A stretch of DNA of 64,000 bases from Burkholderia sp. Ax-1719 (GTDB taxonomy: Bacteria; Pseudomonadota; Gammaproteobacteria; Burkholderiales; Burkholderiaceae), in contig NZ_VWWJ01000005.1 in the NCBI RefSeq assembly GCF_011753055.1, positions 248,001 through 312,000 of the forward strand, in the 5' to 3' direction. Shown here in pieces: positions 57,466-64,000 of this stretch. The stretch's first letter is position 1. Every line of letters begins with the position of its first letter. Under the pieces are notes generated by a model. That model ran no database searches and was not told the DNA's origin. It saw nothing but the letters and a program-made list of their open reading frames with translations. The position numbers and the translations under genes were made by a program.

Positions 57466-57543
57466 GGACGCGCTGGGAAAATGCAGTTTATGGCACATTG
57501 TGACATAAATCGCGCTGGCGGCCCTGGAATTCCTGCGCAGTGA

Positions 57544-57930
57544 CTAGCCGGCCTGATCGCCGAAGACCCAGTGGAATGCACCGTAGAGCGCCCTGTGCTG
57601 GGCCGCGAGTTCGATCAGAAAGGACTCGCCCTTGGGCGTCAGATGCACCTGTACCTGGCGGCGGTCGGCGGGGTCGGGCTTGCGCAGCACCAGCCCGGCT
57701 ACTTCGCAGCGCGAAACGAGCGCTGCGGTGCCGTTGGGAGCGCCTTGCAGGCGCTCGGCGAGTTCGCCCACCGTCGCCCATTTACGGTCGGGAAAGCCGC
57801 AGACGTGCAGCAGAAGTTGATATTGCAGCGTCGTGATGCCGGCGGCGTTGGCGATCTCTTCCGAGGCGCGCAGGAATTTGCGCAGGTCGTAGCGGAAGGC
57901 CGACATGGCTTCGAGATCGTGCTTGTTCAT
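57544..57930 (-). CDS. MarR-family transcriptional regulator
   Basis: A 128-residue winged-helix regulator. AGGAG lies 7 bases before the ATG at 57930. The helix-turn-helix is at ~45-75 (WATVGELAERLQGAPNGTAA), followed by the wing DPADRRQVQVHLTPKGESFL. MarR proteins are dimeric repressors sensing phenolic or other small ligands. It lies upstream of and in the same direction as the ClC gene, 78 bases apart, and may control itself and that gene. Confidence 0.88.
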   Translation of the reverse strand: MNKHDLEAMSAFRYDLRKFLRASEEIANAAGITTLQYQLLLHVCGFPDRKWATVGELAERLQGAPNGTAALVSRCEVAGLVLRKPDPADRRQVQVHLTPKGESFLIELAAQHRALYGAFHWVFGDQAG

Positions 57931-57994
57931 GTGCGCTCCTGATTGCTGGGCCGGTCGCAAAGGCAATGACCGGCCGCCAGGAGGTTACCACGCA

Positions 57995-58207
57995 TCAAAC
58001 GCTGACGATCAACGGTACCAGCGTGGCGATGCATACGCCCAGTCCAATGACGGGCGCGCCCATTACGATCAGGCCAATCGCTGCAATTGCGCCCAGTATC
58101 GCCAGTCCGCCCAGACGCCGACGCGCGAGTTGCCGGCTTTCAATCGACCCGCGCTGCAGCGCGTTTTCACCTGAACGGTGCGTATGCCTCGGAATGGTGA
58201 TGGCCAT
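57995..58207 (-). CDS. Small inner-membrane protein, 70 residues
   Basis: GGGGGA precedes the ATG at 58207. A basic N-terminus of ~38 residues (ending RQLARRRLGGL) leads into one long or two short hydrophobic segments (AILGAIAAIGLIVMG, IGLGVCIATLVPLIVSV). The positive charges predict an N-in topology. No function can be assigned. Confidence 0.6.
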   Translation of the reverse strand: MAITIPRHTHRSGENALQRGSIESRQLARRRLGGLAILGAIAAIGLIVMGAPVIGLGVCIATLVPLIVSV

Positions 58208-58412
58208 TAATCCCCCGAAAGAATGTTGATATGGAAACAACGATGCTATTGAGTTGCGAATAAACGGCGCGCAAGGATTGGCAGGTCCCGCGGTAAACGC
58301 GCCGTATAACGCAAGGTCTTTGCAGTAACCCTCGCAATTTTTACGCCTGCTTTACGCGAAGCCCGATACGCTGGTTTCATCGCCACAACGCACGCATCCC
58401 GTGCCCGTTCAC

Positions 58413-58766
58413 ATGCAACACGCCCATTCCTCCGCGCTTACCGACACGCGTTCCGCCATTTCGTCTTCCGTTTCCGTTGCACGTCGCCCCAGCGCGACGA
58501 TCCTGCCGTTTCGCGCTCCGCGCGCCTGGCTCGATATCGCCCTCAACGGCAAAACGCTAATTGAATCGCGCACGCATCTGGCGGGGCTGCTCCACTCGGC
58601 GCTTGGTGTCTATGTGACGCGCACCGCCGAGCGGGGCGATTCGATCGTCGTTCGCCTCGACATCGCGCCGGAGGATTTTGGCTTTACGCTGCACACGCTG
58701 CTGGGTGTCGTGCCGGAAGCGACGATCAGTGCGCTGCGCGCGCGTGCCGATGAGGAGGCGCACTGA
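58413..58766 (+). CDS. Small hypothetical protein, ACT-like pattern, upstream of the DapA-family gene
   Basis: A 117-residue frame from the ATG at 58413 (a GTG four codons earlier is also in frame). The first ~38 residues are Ser/Ala-rich and probably disordered; residues ~42-112 (LDIALNGKTLIESRTHLAGL, SIVVRLDIAPEDFGFTLHTL) show a beta-alpha-beta-beta-alpha-beta order like that of the protein at 19511-19852. It ends one base before the DapA-family start and contains that gene's GAGGAGG ribosome site, so translation is coupled. Possibly a regulatory partner; not recognised. Confidence 0.6.
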   Translation: MQHAHSSALTDTRSAISSSVSVARRPSATILPFRAPRAWLDIALNGKTLIESRTHLAGLLHSALGVYVTRTAERGDSIVVRLDIAPEDFGFTLHTLLGVVPEATISALRARADEEAH

Positions 58767-58767
58767 T

Positions 58768-59643
58768 ATGTATTCGGGTATCTGGTTGCCACTGGTGACG
58801 CCGTTTCGCGACGGCGAGGTCGATGTATCCGCGCTCGAAGCGCTCACGCGGCGCTATGTGGAAAGCGGCATCGCTGGAATCGTTGCATTGGGGACAACGG
58901 GCGAAGCCGCGCTGCTCGACCACCGTGAACGCAGCGTGGTCATGCAGGCGATCACAGAAGTCGTAGCGGGGCGCATTCCTGTGATCGCAGGTGTGGGCGG
59001 CCTCGACACCGCAGCTTTCGTCGACGAAATCCATCGTCTGGAAGTCTGGGACCTGGCCGGGTATCTGGTTTCCGCGCCTGCCTATCTGTGTCCGGATCAG
59101 GCCGGCTTGCTCTGGCATTTCCGGCAGATTGCGCAGGCGACCGAACGCGATATCGTGCTTTACGACGTGCCGCATCGCACTGGGGTAGGGCTGGCGGAAG
59201 CAACGGTTGCCGAGTTGGCGCGCGTGCCCACTATCCGCGCGATCAAGGCCTGCGCGCGCGAGCGTTTCGCGGCGTTTGGCAAGTTGCCGATTGCGTTGCT
59301 CTGCGGTAACGACGATGCGTTTCTCGACTGCCTGCGTGCGGGCGCAACAGGGGGCATTCTGGCGAGCGCGCATGTATGCGCCGATCTGCTGGACGAAGTG
59401 CGGTGCCTTTTCATTACGGGAAAGGAAGCGGATGCGAGCCAGCTGTTCGTACGGCTCGAACCCGTCCTCAAACTGCTATTCGCCGCGCCCAATCCCAGCG
59501 CGATCAAAGCGATGATGTCGCTCGACGGCACCCTGTCTGCGCAAACGCGCATGCCGATCATGCCCGCGAGCGAGGTGCTGGTGCGGCGTCTGGAAGCGGC
59601 GCGCAGGGAACTGGAGGAACTGCGCGCCGTTTCGATCAGCTAG
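58768..59643 (+). CDS. DapA/NanA-family aldolase (dihydrodipicolinate synthase-like)
   Basis: A 291-residue TIM-barrel class I aldolase. Schiff-base Lys160 (IRAIKAC), catalytic Tyr132 (VLYDVPHRTG) and the GTTGE motif at 42-46 are all present, so a pyruvate-dependent reaction is expected. Whether it is the lysine-pathway enzyme or a paralogue for another 2-keto-3-deoxy or hydroxyproline-type substrate is open. The neighbourhood (DadA-like oxidase, LysR, transporter) suggests catabolism. Its last 8 bases overlap the convergent DadA-like gene. Confidence 0.85.
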   Translation: MYSGIWLPLVTPFRDGEVDVSALEALTRRYVESGIAGIVALGTTGEAALLDHRERSVVMQAITEVVAGRIPVIAGVGGLDTAAFVDEIHRLEVWDLAGYLVSAPAYLCPDQAGLLWHFRQIAQATERDIVLYDVPHRTGVGLAEATVAELARVPTIRAIKACARERFAAFGKLPIALLCGNDDAFLDCLRAGATGGILASAHVCADLLDEVRCLFITGKEADASQLFVRLEPVLKLLFAAPNPSAIKAMMSLDGTLSAQTRMPIMPASEVLVRRLEAARRELEELRAVSIS

Positions 59644-60913
59644 TGCGTGCGGTCACAGTCGTTGCAGGCGCAACGACGCGCGGACGCGCATCGGCGATAT
59701 CGTCGCTGATCAGCAGGGCGACGGTTTCCGCAGTGGCCGCCGATAGCGTCCAGCCCAGATGGCCATGCCCCGTGTTGTAGAACACATTGCGCTGTTTGCC
59801 GCGCCCGACTCTCGGCAACATGCTGGGCAGCATCGGGCGCAGTCCCGCCCACGGAATCACACGCGAAGTTGAAATCGACGGGAAGTGCGTGCGCGCCCAT
59901 CGCACCAGCGGCTCGATCCGGTCTGAACGGATGTCGCGATTGGCGCCGTTGATTTCCGCCGTCCCTGCAATGCGAAAGCGATCCGCACCCAGTCGGCTCG
60001 TGACGATTTTCGCTGCATCGTCCAGTAGGCTCACCCACGGTGCGGATTCCTGACTACGCGCATCGTCGAGGCAAACGGTGATCGAATAGCCCTTCACCGG
60101 ATACACGTTGACGTGATCGCCCACCTGCGCGGCGAGCGCGCGACTGCCCACGCCCGCGCAGATCACCACGCGATCGAAGGTGGAAACCGAAGGCAGCGCA
60201 TCGCGCGACGTGGCGATCGAAACCGTGTCGTTGTGTGCGTCGCTGATCGATTGCACGGTGGTGTCGTATTGAAACGCGACGCCCAGCCGTTCGCACGCCA
60301 GCGCAAGGCCGCGCGTGAACTTGTGAATGTCGCCGGTCGAATCGGATTCGGTAAAGAAACCGCCGTGGAAATCGCCTTGTAGCGTAGGCTCGATTGCGCG
60401 AATTTCCTCTGGCGTAACGGCGCGCCGATCCAGCCCGCCTTCGCGCAGCAGCGCATTCACTTTCGTTGCGGAATCGAATTCCTTTCGTGTTGCGTAGAAG
60501 TGCAAAATGCCGCGCTGCTCGTGATCGAAACCGATCGATTCACGCTGCGCAATCGAAAACAGATGTTCGCGCGCGGCGATCGCCAGGCGTACTGTTTCGA
60601 TGGTATTGCTGCGGTAATTCGGAATCTGGCGCAGAAATTCGCCGATCCAGCTGTATTTATGCCAGTTGGGACGCGGATTCATGAGCAGCGGCGCATCGCG
60701 TCGCATCATCCAGCGCAGGCCTTTGAACACGGTTGCGCGGCTGTTCCAGACTTCCGCGTTGCTCGCGGAAAGCTGGCCGCCGTTTGCGAACGACGTTTCC
60801 ATCGCAGCGTAACGATGGCGATCGATGACGGTGACGCTATGGCCGCGCCGTGCGAGTGCATAGGCGGTGGTGACGCCGGTAATGCCGGCGCCGATTACGG
60901 CGATTCGTGACAT
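59636..60913 (-). CDS. DadA-like FAD-dependent D-amino acid/glycine oxidoreductase
   Basis: A 425-residue FAD protein of the DadA/ThiO family. The dinucleotide motif IAVIGAGITGVTTAYALARR (4-23) and the C-terminal NVFYNTGHGHLGWTLSAATA are typical of D-amino acid dehydrogenases, which deaminate D-alanine and related amino acids and feed electrons to the respiratory chain. The ATG at 60913 fits the family N-terminus; another ATG lies 5 bases upstream out of frame. A tandem glycine riboswitch occupies the leader, so glycine, or a compound yielding glycine, is a likely physiological signal or substrate. Confidence 0.88.
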   Translation of the reverse strand: MSRIAVIGAGITGVTTAYALARRGHSVTVIDRHRYAAMETSFANGGQLSASNAEVWNSRATVFKGLRWMMRRDAPLLMNPRPNWHKYSWIGEFLRQIPNYRSNTIETVRLAIAAREHLFSIAQRESIGFDHEQRGILHFYATRKEFDSATKVNALLREGGLDRRAVTPEEIRAIEPTLQGDFHGGFFTESDSTGDIHKFTRGLALACERLGVAFQYDTTVQSISDAHNDTVSIATSRDALPSVSTFDRVVICAGVGSRALAAQVGDHVNVYPVKGYSITVCLDDARSQESAPWVSLLDDAAKIVTSRLGADRFRIAGTAEINGANRDIRSDRIEPLVRWARTHFPSISTSRVIPWAGLRPMLPSMLPRVGRGKQRNVFYNTGHGHLGWTLSAATAETVALLISDDIADARPRVVAPATTVTARTS

Positions 60914-60962
60914 GACATGGTCCAGAGTGCATTGACTGCGCGCATCAGCGAAGTTGCGCAGT

Positions 60963-60999
60963 GGGCATCGCCGGCCGATTGCAACCGGCGCCGATGCCC
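60963..60999 (-). promoter_or_regulatory. Expression-platform hairpin downstream of the glycine riboswitch
   Basis: GGGCATCG (60963-60970) pairs with CGATGCCC (60992-60999), with CCGG/CCGG extending the stem inside. It follows the second aptamer directly and overlaps its 3' edge. No T-run follows, so switching may work through Rho, structure near the ribosome site, or mutually exclusive pairing with the aptamer. Confidence 0.5.
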
Positions 61000-61190
61000 C
61001 ATCTGTCCATGTACCTGAGAGTTTCGCCCGCGCGCTTACGACGCGCGTGGCTCCCCTTCGGTGGGCGCCACCATGGCGGTGCGCCGCTCTCCAGATGTTC
61101 CGGCTGCGTGGTCCTTTTGCCTGAGAGTTTCCGGGGCGGTTGCTCCGTCGGCGTCGTTCCGGTAGAACGATCTCTTCCATGCAGCGTGTG
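60995..61190 (-). ncRNA. Tandem glycine riboswitch (gcvT type) controlling the DadA-like gene
   Basis: On the minus strand two aptamers follow each other. Aptamer 1 (~61190-61105) has GGAAGAGA, CGCCGACGGAGCAACCGCCC and ACTCTCAGGCAAAAGGACC. Aptamer 2 (~61094-60995) has CTGGAGAGCGGCGC, CACCGAAGGGGAGCCA and ACTCTCAGGTACATGGACAG. GGAGAG, the CCGAAGGGG-type junction, and CTCTCAGGxxxxxGGAC are the conserved elements of the glycine-binding motif, and their doubling with a short linker is the classical cooperative form. In known cases glycine binding turns expression on. It lies about 80 bases before the oxidoreductase start. Confidence 0.9.
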
Positions 61191-61201
61191 AGAACGCTTC
61201 A

Positions 61202-61230
61202 AGATTAGCGGTGCGCCGCGCCCACGGCAA
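61202..61230 (-). promoter_or_regulatory. Sigma-70-like promoter of the riboswitch transcript
   Basis: On the minus strand TTGCCG (61230-61225) and TAATCT (61207-61202) are separated by exactly 17 bases. Transcription would begin near 61195, just before the first aptamer, which supports both calls. Confidence 0.6.
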
Positions 61231-61362
61231 CCGCTTTTTCAAAATTCGGTCTGCGATGTTTCGCCTATGGGTTTTACCGGATTGAAGGGCGAGCGCGCAG
61301 CAAAACCGCGCGCCATTGCAGTTACACTCCCGCGTGCCGTCCGTCCCTCCCTTTTATCCGAT

Positions 61363-62286
61363 ATGAAACTGCATCAACTCAAAGCGCTCGCCGCCGTTGC
61401 GGAAACCGGCAGCATTCTGGAGGCTTCGCGTGTGCTGCACGTTACGCAATCGGCGCTCAGCAAGGCGCTCAAGGAACTGGAGGGGCAGGTGGGCGCAACG
61501 CTGTTCGTGCGCTCCAGCAAGGGCGTTCAACTGACGGTCTACGGTCAGCGGCTGGTTGGCCATGCGCGCCTCATCAGCGAGAACGTGCGTCGCGCGCGCG
61601 ACGATATGGAAGAGATGAAGGGCAATGCGATCAGCGAAATCAGCATTGGCGTGACGCCGGTGACCGCACTGTTACGCCCACTTGCCGATTGCCTTTCCGC
61701 ATTCCGGCGTGATTATCCGCAGGTGCGCCTGCGTATGCTGGAAATGCGGCCCAACCAGCTGCTCGAACAGGTGCGTGAAGGCACGCTCGATTTTGCGGTG
61801 ACCTCGCAGCGTATGGCGTCCGATGGTTTGCTCGACTGCACGCCCGTCTTCAGCATGGCGACGCTGGTTGCCGCGCGCAAGGGGCATCCGTTGCGCGGCG
61901 AGCGGTCCTTGAAGGCCTTGCTCGATGCCGAATGGATCGTGCTCGATCCGCTGGCGGATGCGAGTGCGCCCTTCGTGCAGTTATTCGCCGATCATGGTCT
62001 GGCGTTGCCCGCGCGCGTGATCGAATGCTCGTCGATGTCGCTGGCGCTTTCGATGTGTTCGCAGATGGACACGCTCATCCTGCTTTCCTCCGAATCCACC
62101 AGCAGCCGTTTCATGCGTGAAACGATGGACTTTCTCGATCTCGACGACCCGCTGCCCGCGCGCGCGATTTCGCTCGTTACGCGCGACCGCCATACGCTGC
62201 CGGGTTCGGCCGAACGCCTGCACGACGCCATCGCCGACGCCTTGCGCGACTACGATCCCACGCGTCCTCATACCCTCAAGCCTTGA
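61363..62286 (+). CDS. LysR-type regulator of the second MHS/M20 module
   Basis: A 307-residue LysR protein with helix-turn-helix at ~3-62 (LHQLKALAAVAETGSILEAS, TQSALSKALKELEGQVGATL) and effector domain starting ISEISIGVTPVTALLRPLAD. The ATG at 61363 yields the usual N-terminus; a longer in-frame start at 61267 is not supported. It is paralogous to the regulator at 15661-16611. It points toward the transporter and M20 hydrolase, 130 bases ahead, instead of away from them as in the first module. Confidence 0.85.
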   Translation: MKLHQLKALAAVAETGSILEASRVLHVTQSALSKALKELEGQVGATLFVRSSKGVQLTVYGQRLVGHARLISENVRRARDDMEEMKGNAISEISIGVTPVTALLRPLADCLSAFRRDYPQVRLRMLEMRPNQLLEQVREGTLDFAVTSQRMASDGLLDCTPVFSMATLVAARKGHPLRGERSLKALLDAEWIVLDPLADASAPFVQLFADHGLALPARVIECSSMSLALSMCSQMDTLILLSSESTSSRFMRETMDFLDLDDPLPARAISLVTRDRHTLPGSAERLHDAIADALRDYDPTRPHTLKP

Positions 62287-62307
62287 CGCCGCTATAACCA
62301 GACGTCA

Positions 62308-62324
62308 ACGGATTGAAAATCCGT
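62308..62324. promoter_or_regulatory. Inverted repeat before the second MHS transporter
   Basis: ACGGATT (62308-62314) and AATCCGT (62318-62324) are perfect 7-base arms around GAA, 93 bases before the transporter start. No T-run follows. It may be an operator for the LysR upstream or a weak hairpin. Confidence 0.35.
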
Positions 62325-62416
62325 CACTTGTCGCGTCGATTTTGGCAACAAACACTGGTTTCCGGTGACGAACGCCGCAATCCGAATCGCTCTGACAAGT
62401 GGACAAGAGGACGTCG

Positions 62417-63742
62417 ATGAATGAAATGCCCCGCGCGCTGCACGACGGCGCGCCCGCCATGCGCCATGCCCTGCATCAGGCCGAACCGGTCCGGCGCGCG
62501 CCCACGCGCCGCGCCATCGTCGCCGCCGCAATCGGCAACGGCCTGGAAATGTACGACTTCACGCTGTACAGCTTCTTTGCCGTGACCATCGGCAAGCTGT
62601 TTTTTCCCACCGGCAATGCGCTCACTTCGCTGCTGCTGTCGTTTGCGACGTTCGGCGCGGGTTTTCTGATGCGTCCACTGGGCGCGGTCATCATCGGCAA
62701 TCTCGCGGATCAGCGCGGCCGTAAGGCGGCGCTCACGCTGACCATCGCGTTGATGACCGCTGGCACCGCTTTGATCGCACTCACGCCGGGCTATGCAAGT
62801 ATCGGTGTGAGCGCAACGATCCTGGTGGTGATCGGCCGCTTGTTGCAGGGGCTCTCGGCGGGTGGCGAGATTGGCGCGGCTTCCGCGCTGCTGATGGAGT
62901 CGGGCAGCAAGGCGCGCCGCTGTTATTTCGTTAGCTGGCAGGCCGCGACGCAAGGCGGCGCGGCGCTCGTGGGCGCGCTCGCGGGCGTGGCGGTGTCCGC
63001 GACGTTGTCGCCCGATGCACTGCAATCGTGGGGCTGGCGTCTGCCGTTCCTGCTCGGCCTGTTGATTGCGCCGGTGGGCATCTATATCCGCAGGCATCTG
63101 GAAGAAACGCATGTGAGCGCGAAGCCGTCGGCGTTCAACGGCGTGGGAGCCGTGTTCCGCGAGCATGCCCGCACGCTGGTGCTCGGCACGTTTCTGATGA
63201 CGAGCAGCACGTCGGCGATGTATGTGATCGTGTTCTACATGCCGACGTATCTGGTCCGCACGCTGCACATGCCGCAGGTCACCGCGTTCGCCGCGACCTG
63301 CGTATCGGGACTCACGATGCTGGTGTTCGCGCCGCTGTTTGGCCGCTTCGCCGATCGTCTGCCGCGCCGCAAACCGCTTCTGATCGCCAACAGCGTGCTC
63401 TCCATGCTGATCGTGATCCCCAATTTCATGTTGCTTTCTTCAGCGCCGGGGCTGCCGCTCATCATGGTGTGTGTGGCGATCTCCGGCGTGTTGATGTCGA
63501 TTGGCACCGGCGCGGGCACGGCCATGATGATGGAGGCGCTGCCGCGTCACCATCGCGCCACCGGCATGTCAATCATGTACAGCTTTGGCGTGACGATATT
63601 CGGCGGCTTCGCCCCGCTAGCCGTCACCTGGCTCATCAGCGCGACCGGCAGCCGCATGGCGCCTGCGGGATATCTGCTGGGCGCTTATCTGATCAGCTTT
63701 ATCGCCTTGCTGTTTTATCCCAGCAATCCGGGCCGCGATTGA
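62417..63742 (+). CDS. MHS-family transporter, second module
   Basis: A 441-residue 12-TM MHS-type MFS symporter: AAIGNGLEMYDFTLYSFFAV (residues ~35-54), RPLGAVIIGNLADQRGRKAA (~83-102), RLLQGLSAGGEIGAASALLM (~138-157). An AAGAGGA site precedes the ATG at 62417 (a GTG six codons earlier is possible). It is a close paralogue of the transporter at 17993-19330 and again adjoins an M20 amidohydrolase, here 42 bases downstream. Substrate is probably an N-acyl amino acid or another carboxylate. Confidence 0.88.
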   Translation: MNEMPRALHDGAPAMRHALHQAEPVRRAPTRRAIVAAAIGNGLEMYDFTLYSFFAVTIGKLFFPTGNALTSLLLSFATFGAGFLMRPLGAVIIGNLADQRGRKAALTLTIALMTAGTALIALTPGYASIGVSATILVVIGRLLQGLSAGGEIGAASALLMESGSKARRCYFVSWQAATQGGAALVGALAGVAVSATLSPDALQSWGWRLPFLLGLLIAPVGIYIRRHLEETHVSAKPSAFNGVGAVFREHARTLVLGTFLMTSSTSAMYVIVFYMPTYLVRTLHMPQVTAFAATCVSGLTMLVFAPLFGRFADRLPRRKPLLIANSVLSMLIVIPNFMLLSSAPGLPLIMVCVAISGVLMSIGTGAGTAMMMEALPRHHRATGMSIMYSFGVTIFGGFAPLAVTWLISATGSRMAPAGYLLGAYLISFIALLFYPSNPGRD

Positions 63743-63784
63743 TTCCGCCCGCCGCATCGATCATTCAATCAGCCGGAAAACATC

Positions 63785-64000
63785 ATGAATCAGCGCGATC
63801 CCAATCAAATTGCCGCCGCGCTCGCGGCTTCTGCTCCGCGTTTTGCCGCCATTCGTCACCGCATCCACGCTCATCCTGAACTGGGCGCAGAGGTGCCCGA
63901 TACGGCCGGTCTCGTCGCGAAGCTGCTGGGCGAGTGGGGTTATGACGTACATACTGGAATTGGCGGCCACGGTGTCGTGGCCCAGTTGAGAGTGGGCGAG
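63785..64000 (+). CDS. M20 family amidohydrolase, N-terminal part (cut by window end)
   Basis: The first 72 codons of a second M20D amidohydrolase. RHRIHAHPELGAEV at ~24-37 and LLGEWGYDVHTGIGGHGVVA at ~47-66 match the hippurate-hydrolase-like N-terminus and align with the enzyme at 16731 (RHAIHAHPELGFEE, LAEWGYQVHRGLGGTGVIG). The metal-binding HACGHDGH region lies beyond the window. CCGGAAAA precedes the ATG at 63785. It follows the MHS transporter and likely shares its transcript. Confidence 0.88.
   Translation, partial: MNQRDPNQIAAALAASAPRFAAIRHRIHAHPELGAEVPDTAGLVAKLLGEWGYDVHTGIGGHGVVAQLRVGE

Overview
The window reads as one contiguous piece of a beta-proteobacterial chromosome of the Burkholderiaceae, most likely Paraburkholderia, Caballeronia or Burkholderia. 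The support is indirect but consistent: high GC with GC-rich third positions, a BamA and a general porin of the Burkholderia type, a hutCUDIFG order seen in that group, many LysR regulators, MHS-type transporters and short Burkholderia-style conserved hypotheticals. I see no rRNA, tRNA, CRISPR array, transposase or integrase, so it looks like a stable metabolic region. All functions are read from sequence alone, without database searches.

Layout. 0-10 kb: the start of a probable beta-carbonic anhydrase, an MFS/LysR divergent pair, a secreted BON protein, and a LysR-controlled valine-catabolism operon (MHS transporter, mmsA, mmsB). 9-16 kb: a lone squalene/phytoene synthase, an orphan second BamA and a TonB-dependent receptor behind a Fur-box-like site. 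15.6-19.3 kb: a LysR / M20 amidohydrolase / MHS transporter module. 20-26.4 kb: a complete RND efflux operon whose periplasmic adaptor carries a C-terminal OmpA-like peptidoglycan-binding domain. 26-31 kb: small secreted and ankyrin proteins, an AtoE-type fatty-acid transporter and an alpha/beta hydrolase with a polyacidic tail. 31-40.5 kb: histidine utilisation (hutC, hutUDIFG), then a porin and an NCS1 permease on the other strand; palindromes of the HutC type lie in front of both hutU and the permease. hutH is not in the window.

40.6-50.9 kb: a phospholipase-D/cardiolipin-synthase-like lipoprotein, a gamma-glutamyltransferase-family protein, a D-2-hydroxyacid dehydrogenase divergent from a CoA-transferase / HMG-CoA-lyase-like / VOC operon with its LysR, and an MFS transporter. 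51.4-56.1 kb: a translationally coupled three-subunit molybdenum hydroxylase (Tat-exported Mo subunit, 2Fe-2S subunit, tri-heme cytochrome c). 56-58.8 kb: a ClC antiporter, a MarR regulator and small proteins. 58.8-64 kb: a DapA-family lyase convergent with a DadA-like FAD oxidoreductase that sits behind a tandem glycine riboswitch, then a second LysR / MHS transporter / M20 hydrolase module, paralogous to the one at 15.6-19.3 kb and cut by the window end.

The overall theme is uptake and breakdown of amino acids and organic acids (valine, histidine, N-acyl amino acids, gamma-glutamyl compounds, CoA thioesters, aldehydes or heteroaromatics), mostly built as transporter plus enzyme plus local regulator. 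The least ordinary items are the adaptor-OmpA fusion, the glycine riboswitch on a DadA-like gene, the split HutC regulon without hutH, the duplicated amidohydrolase modules, the orphan BamA, and several strong unassigned operator palindromes.
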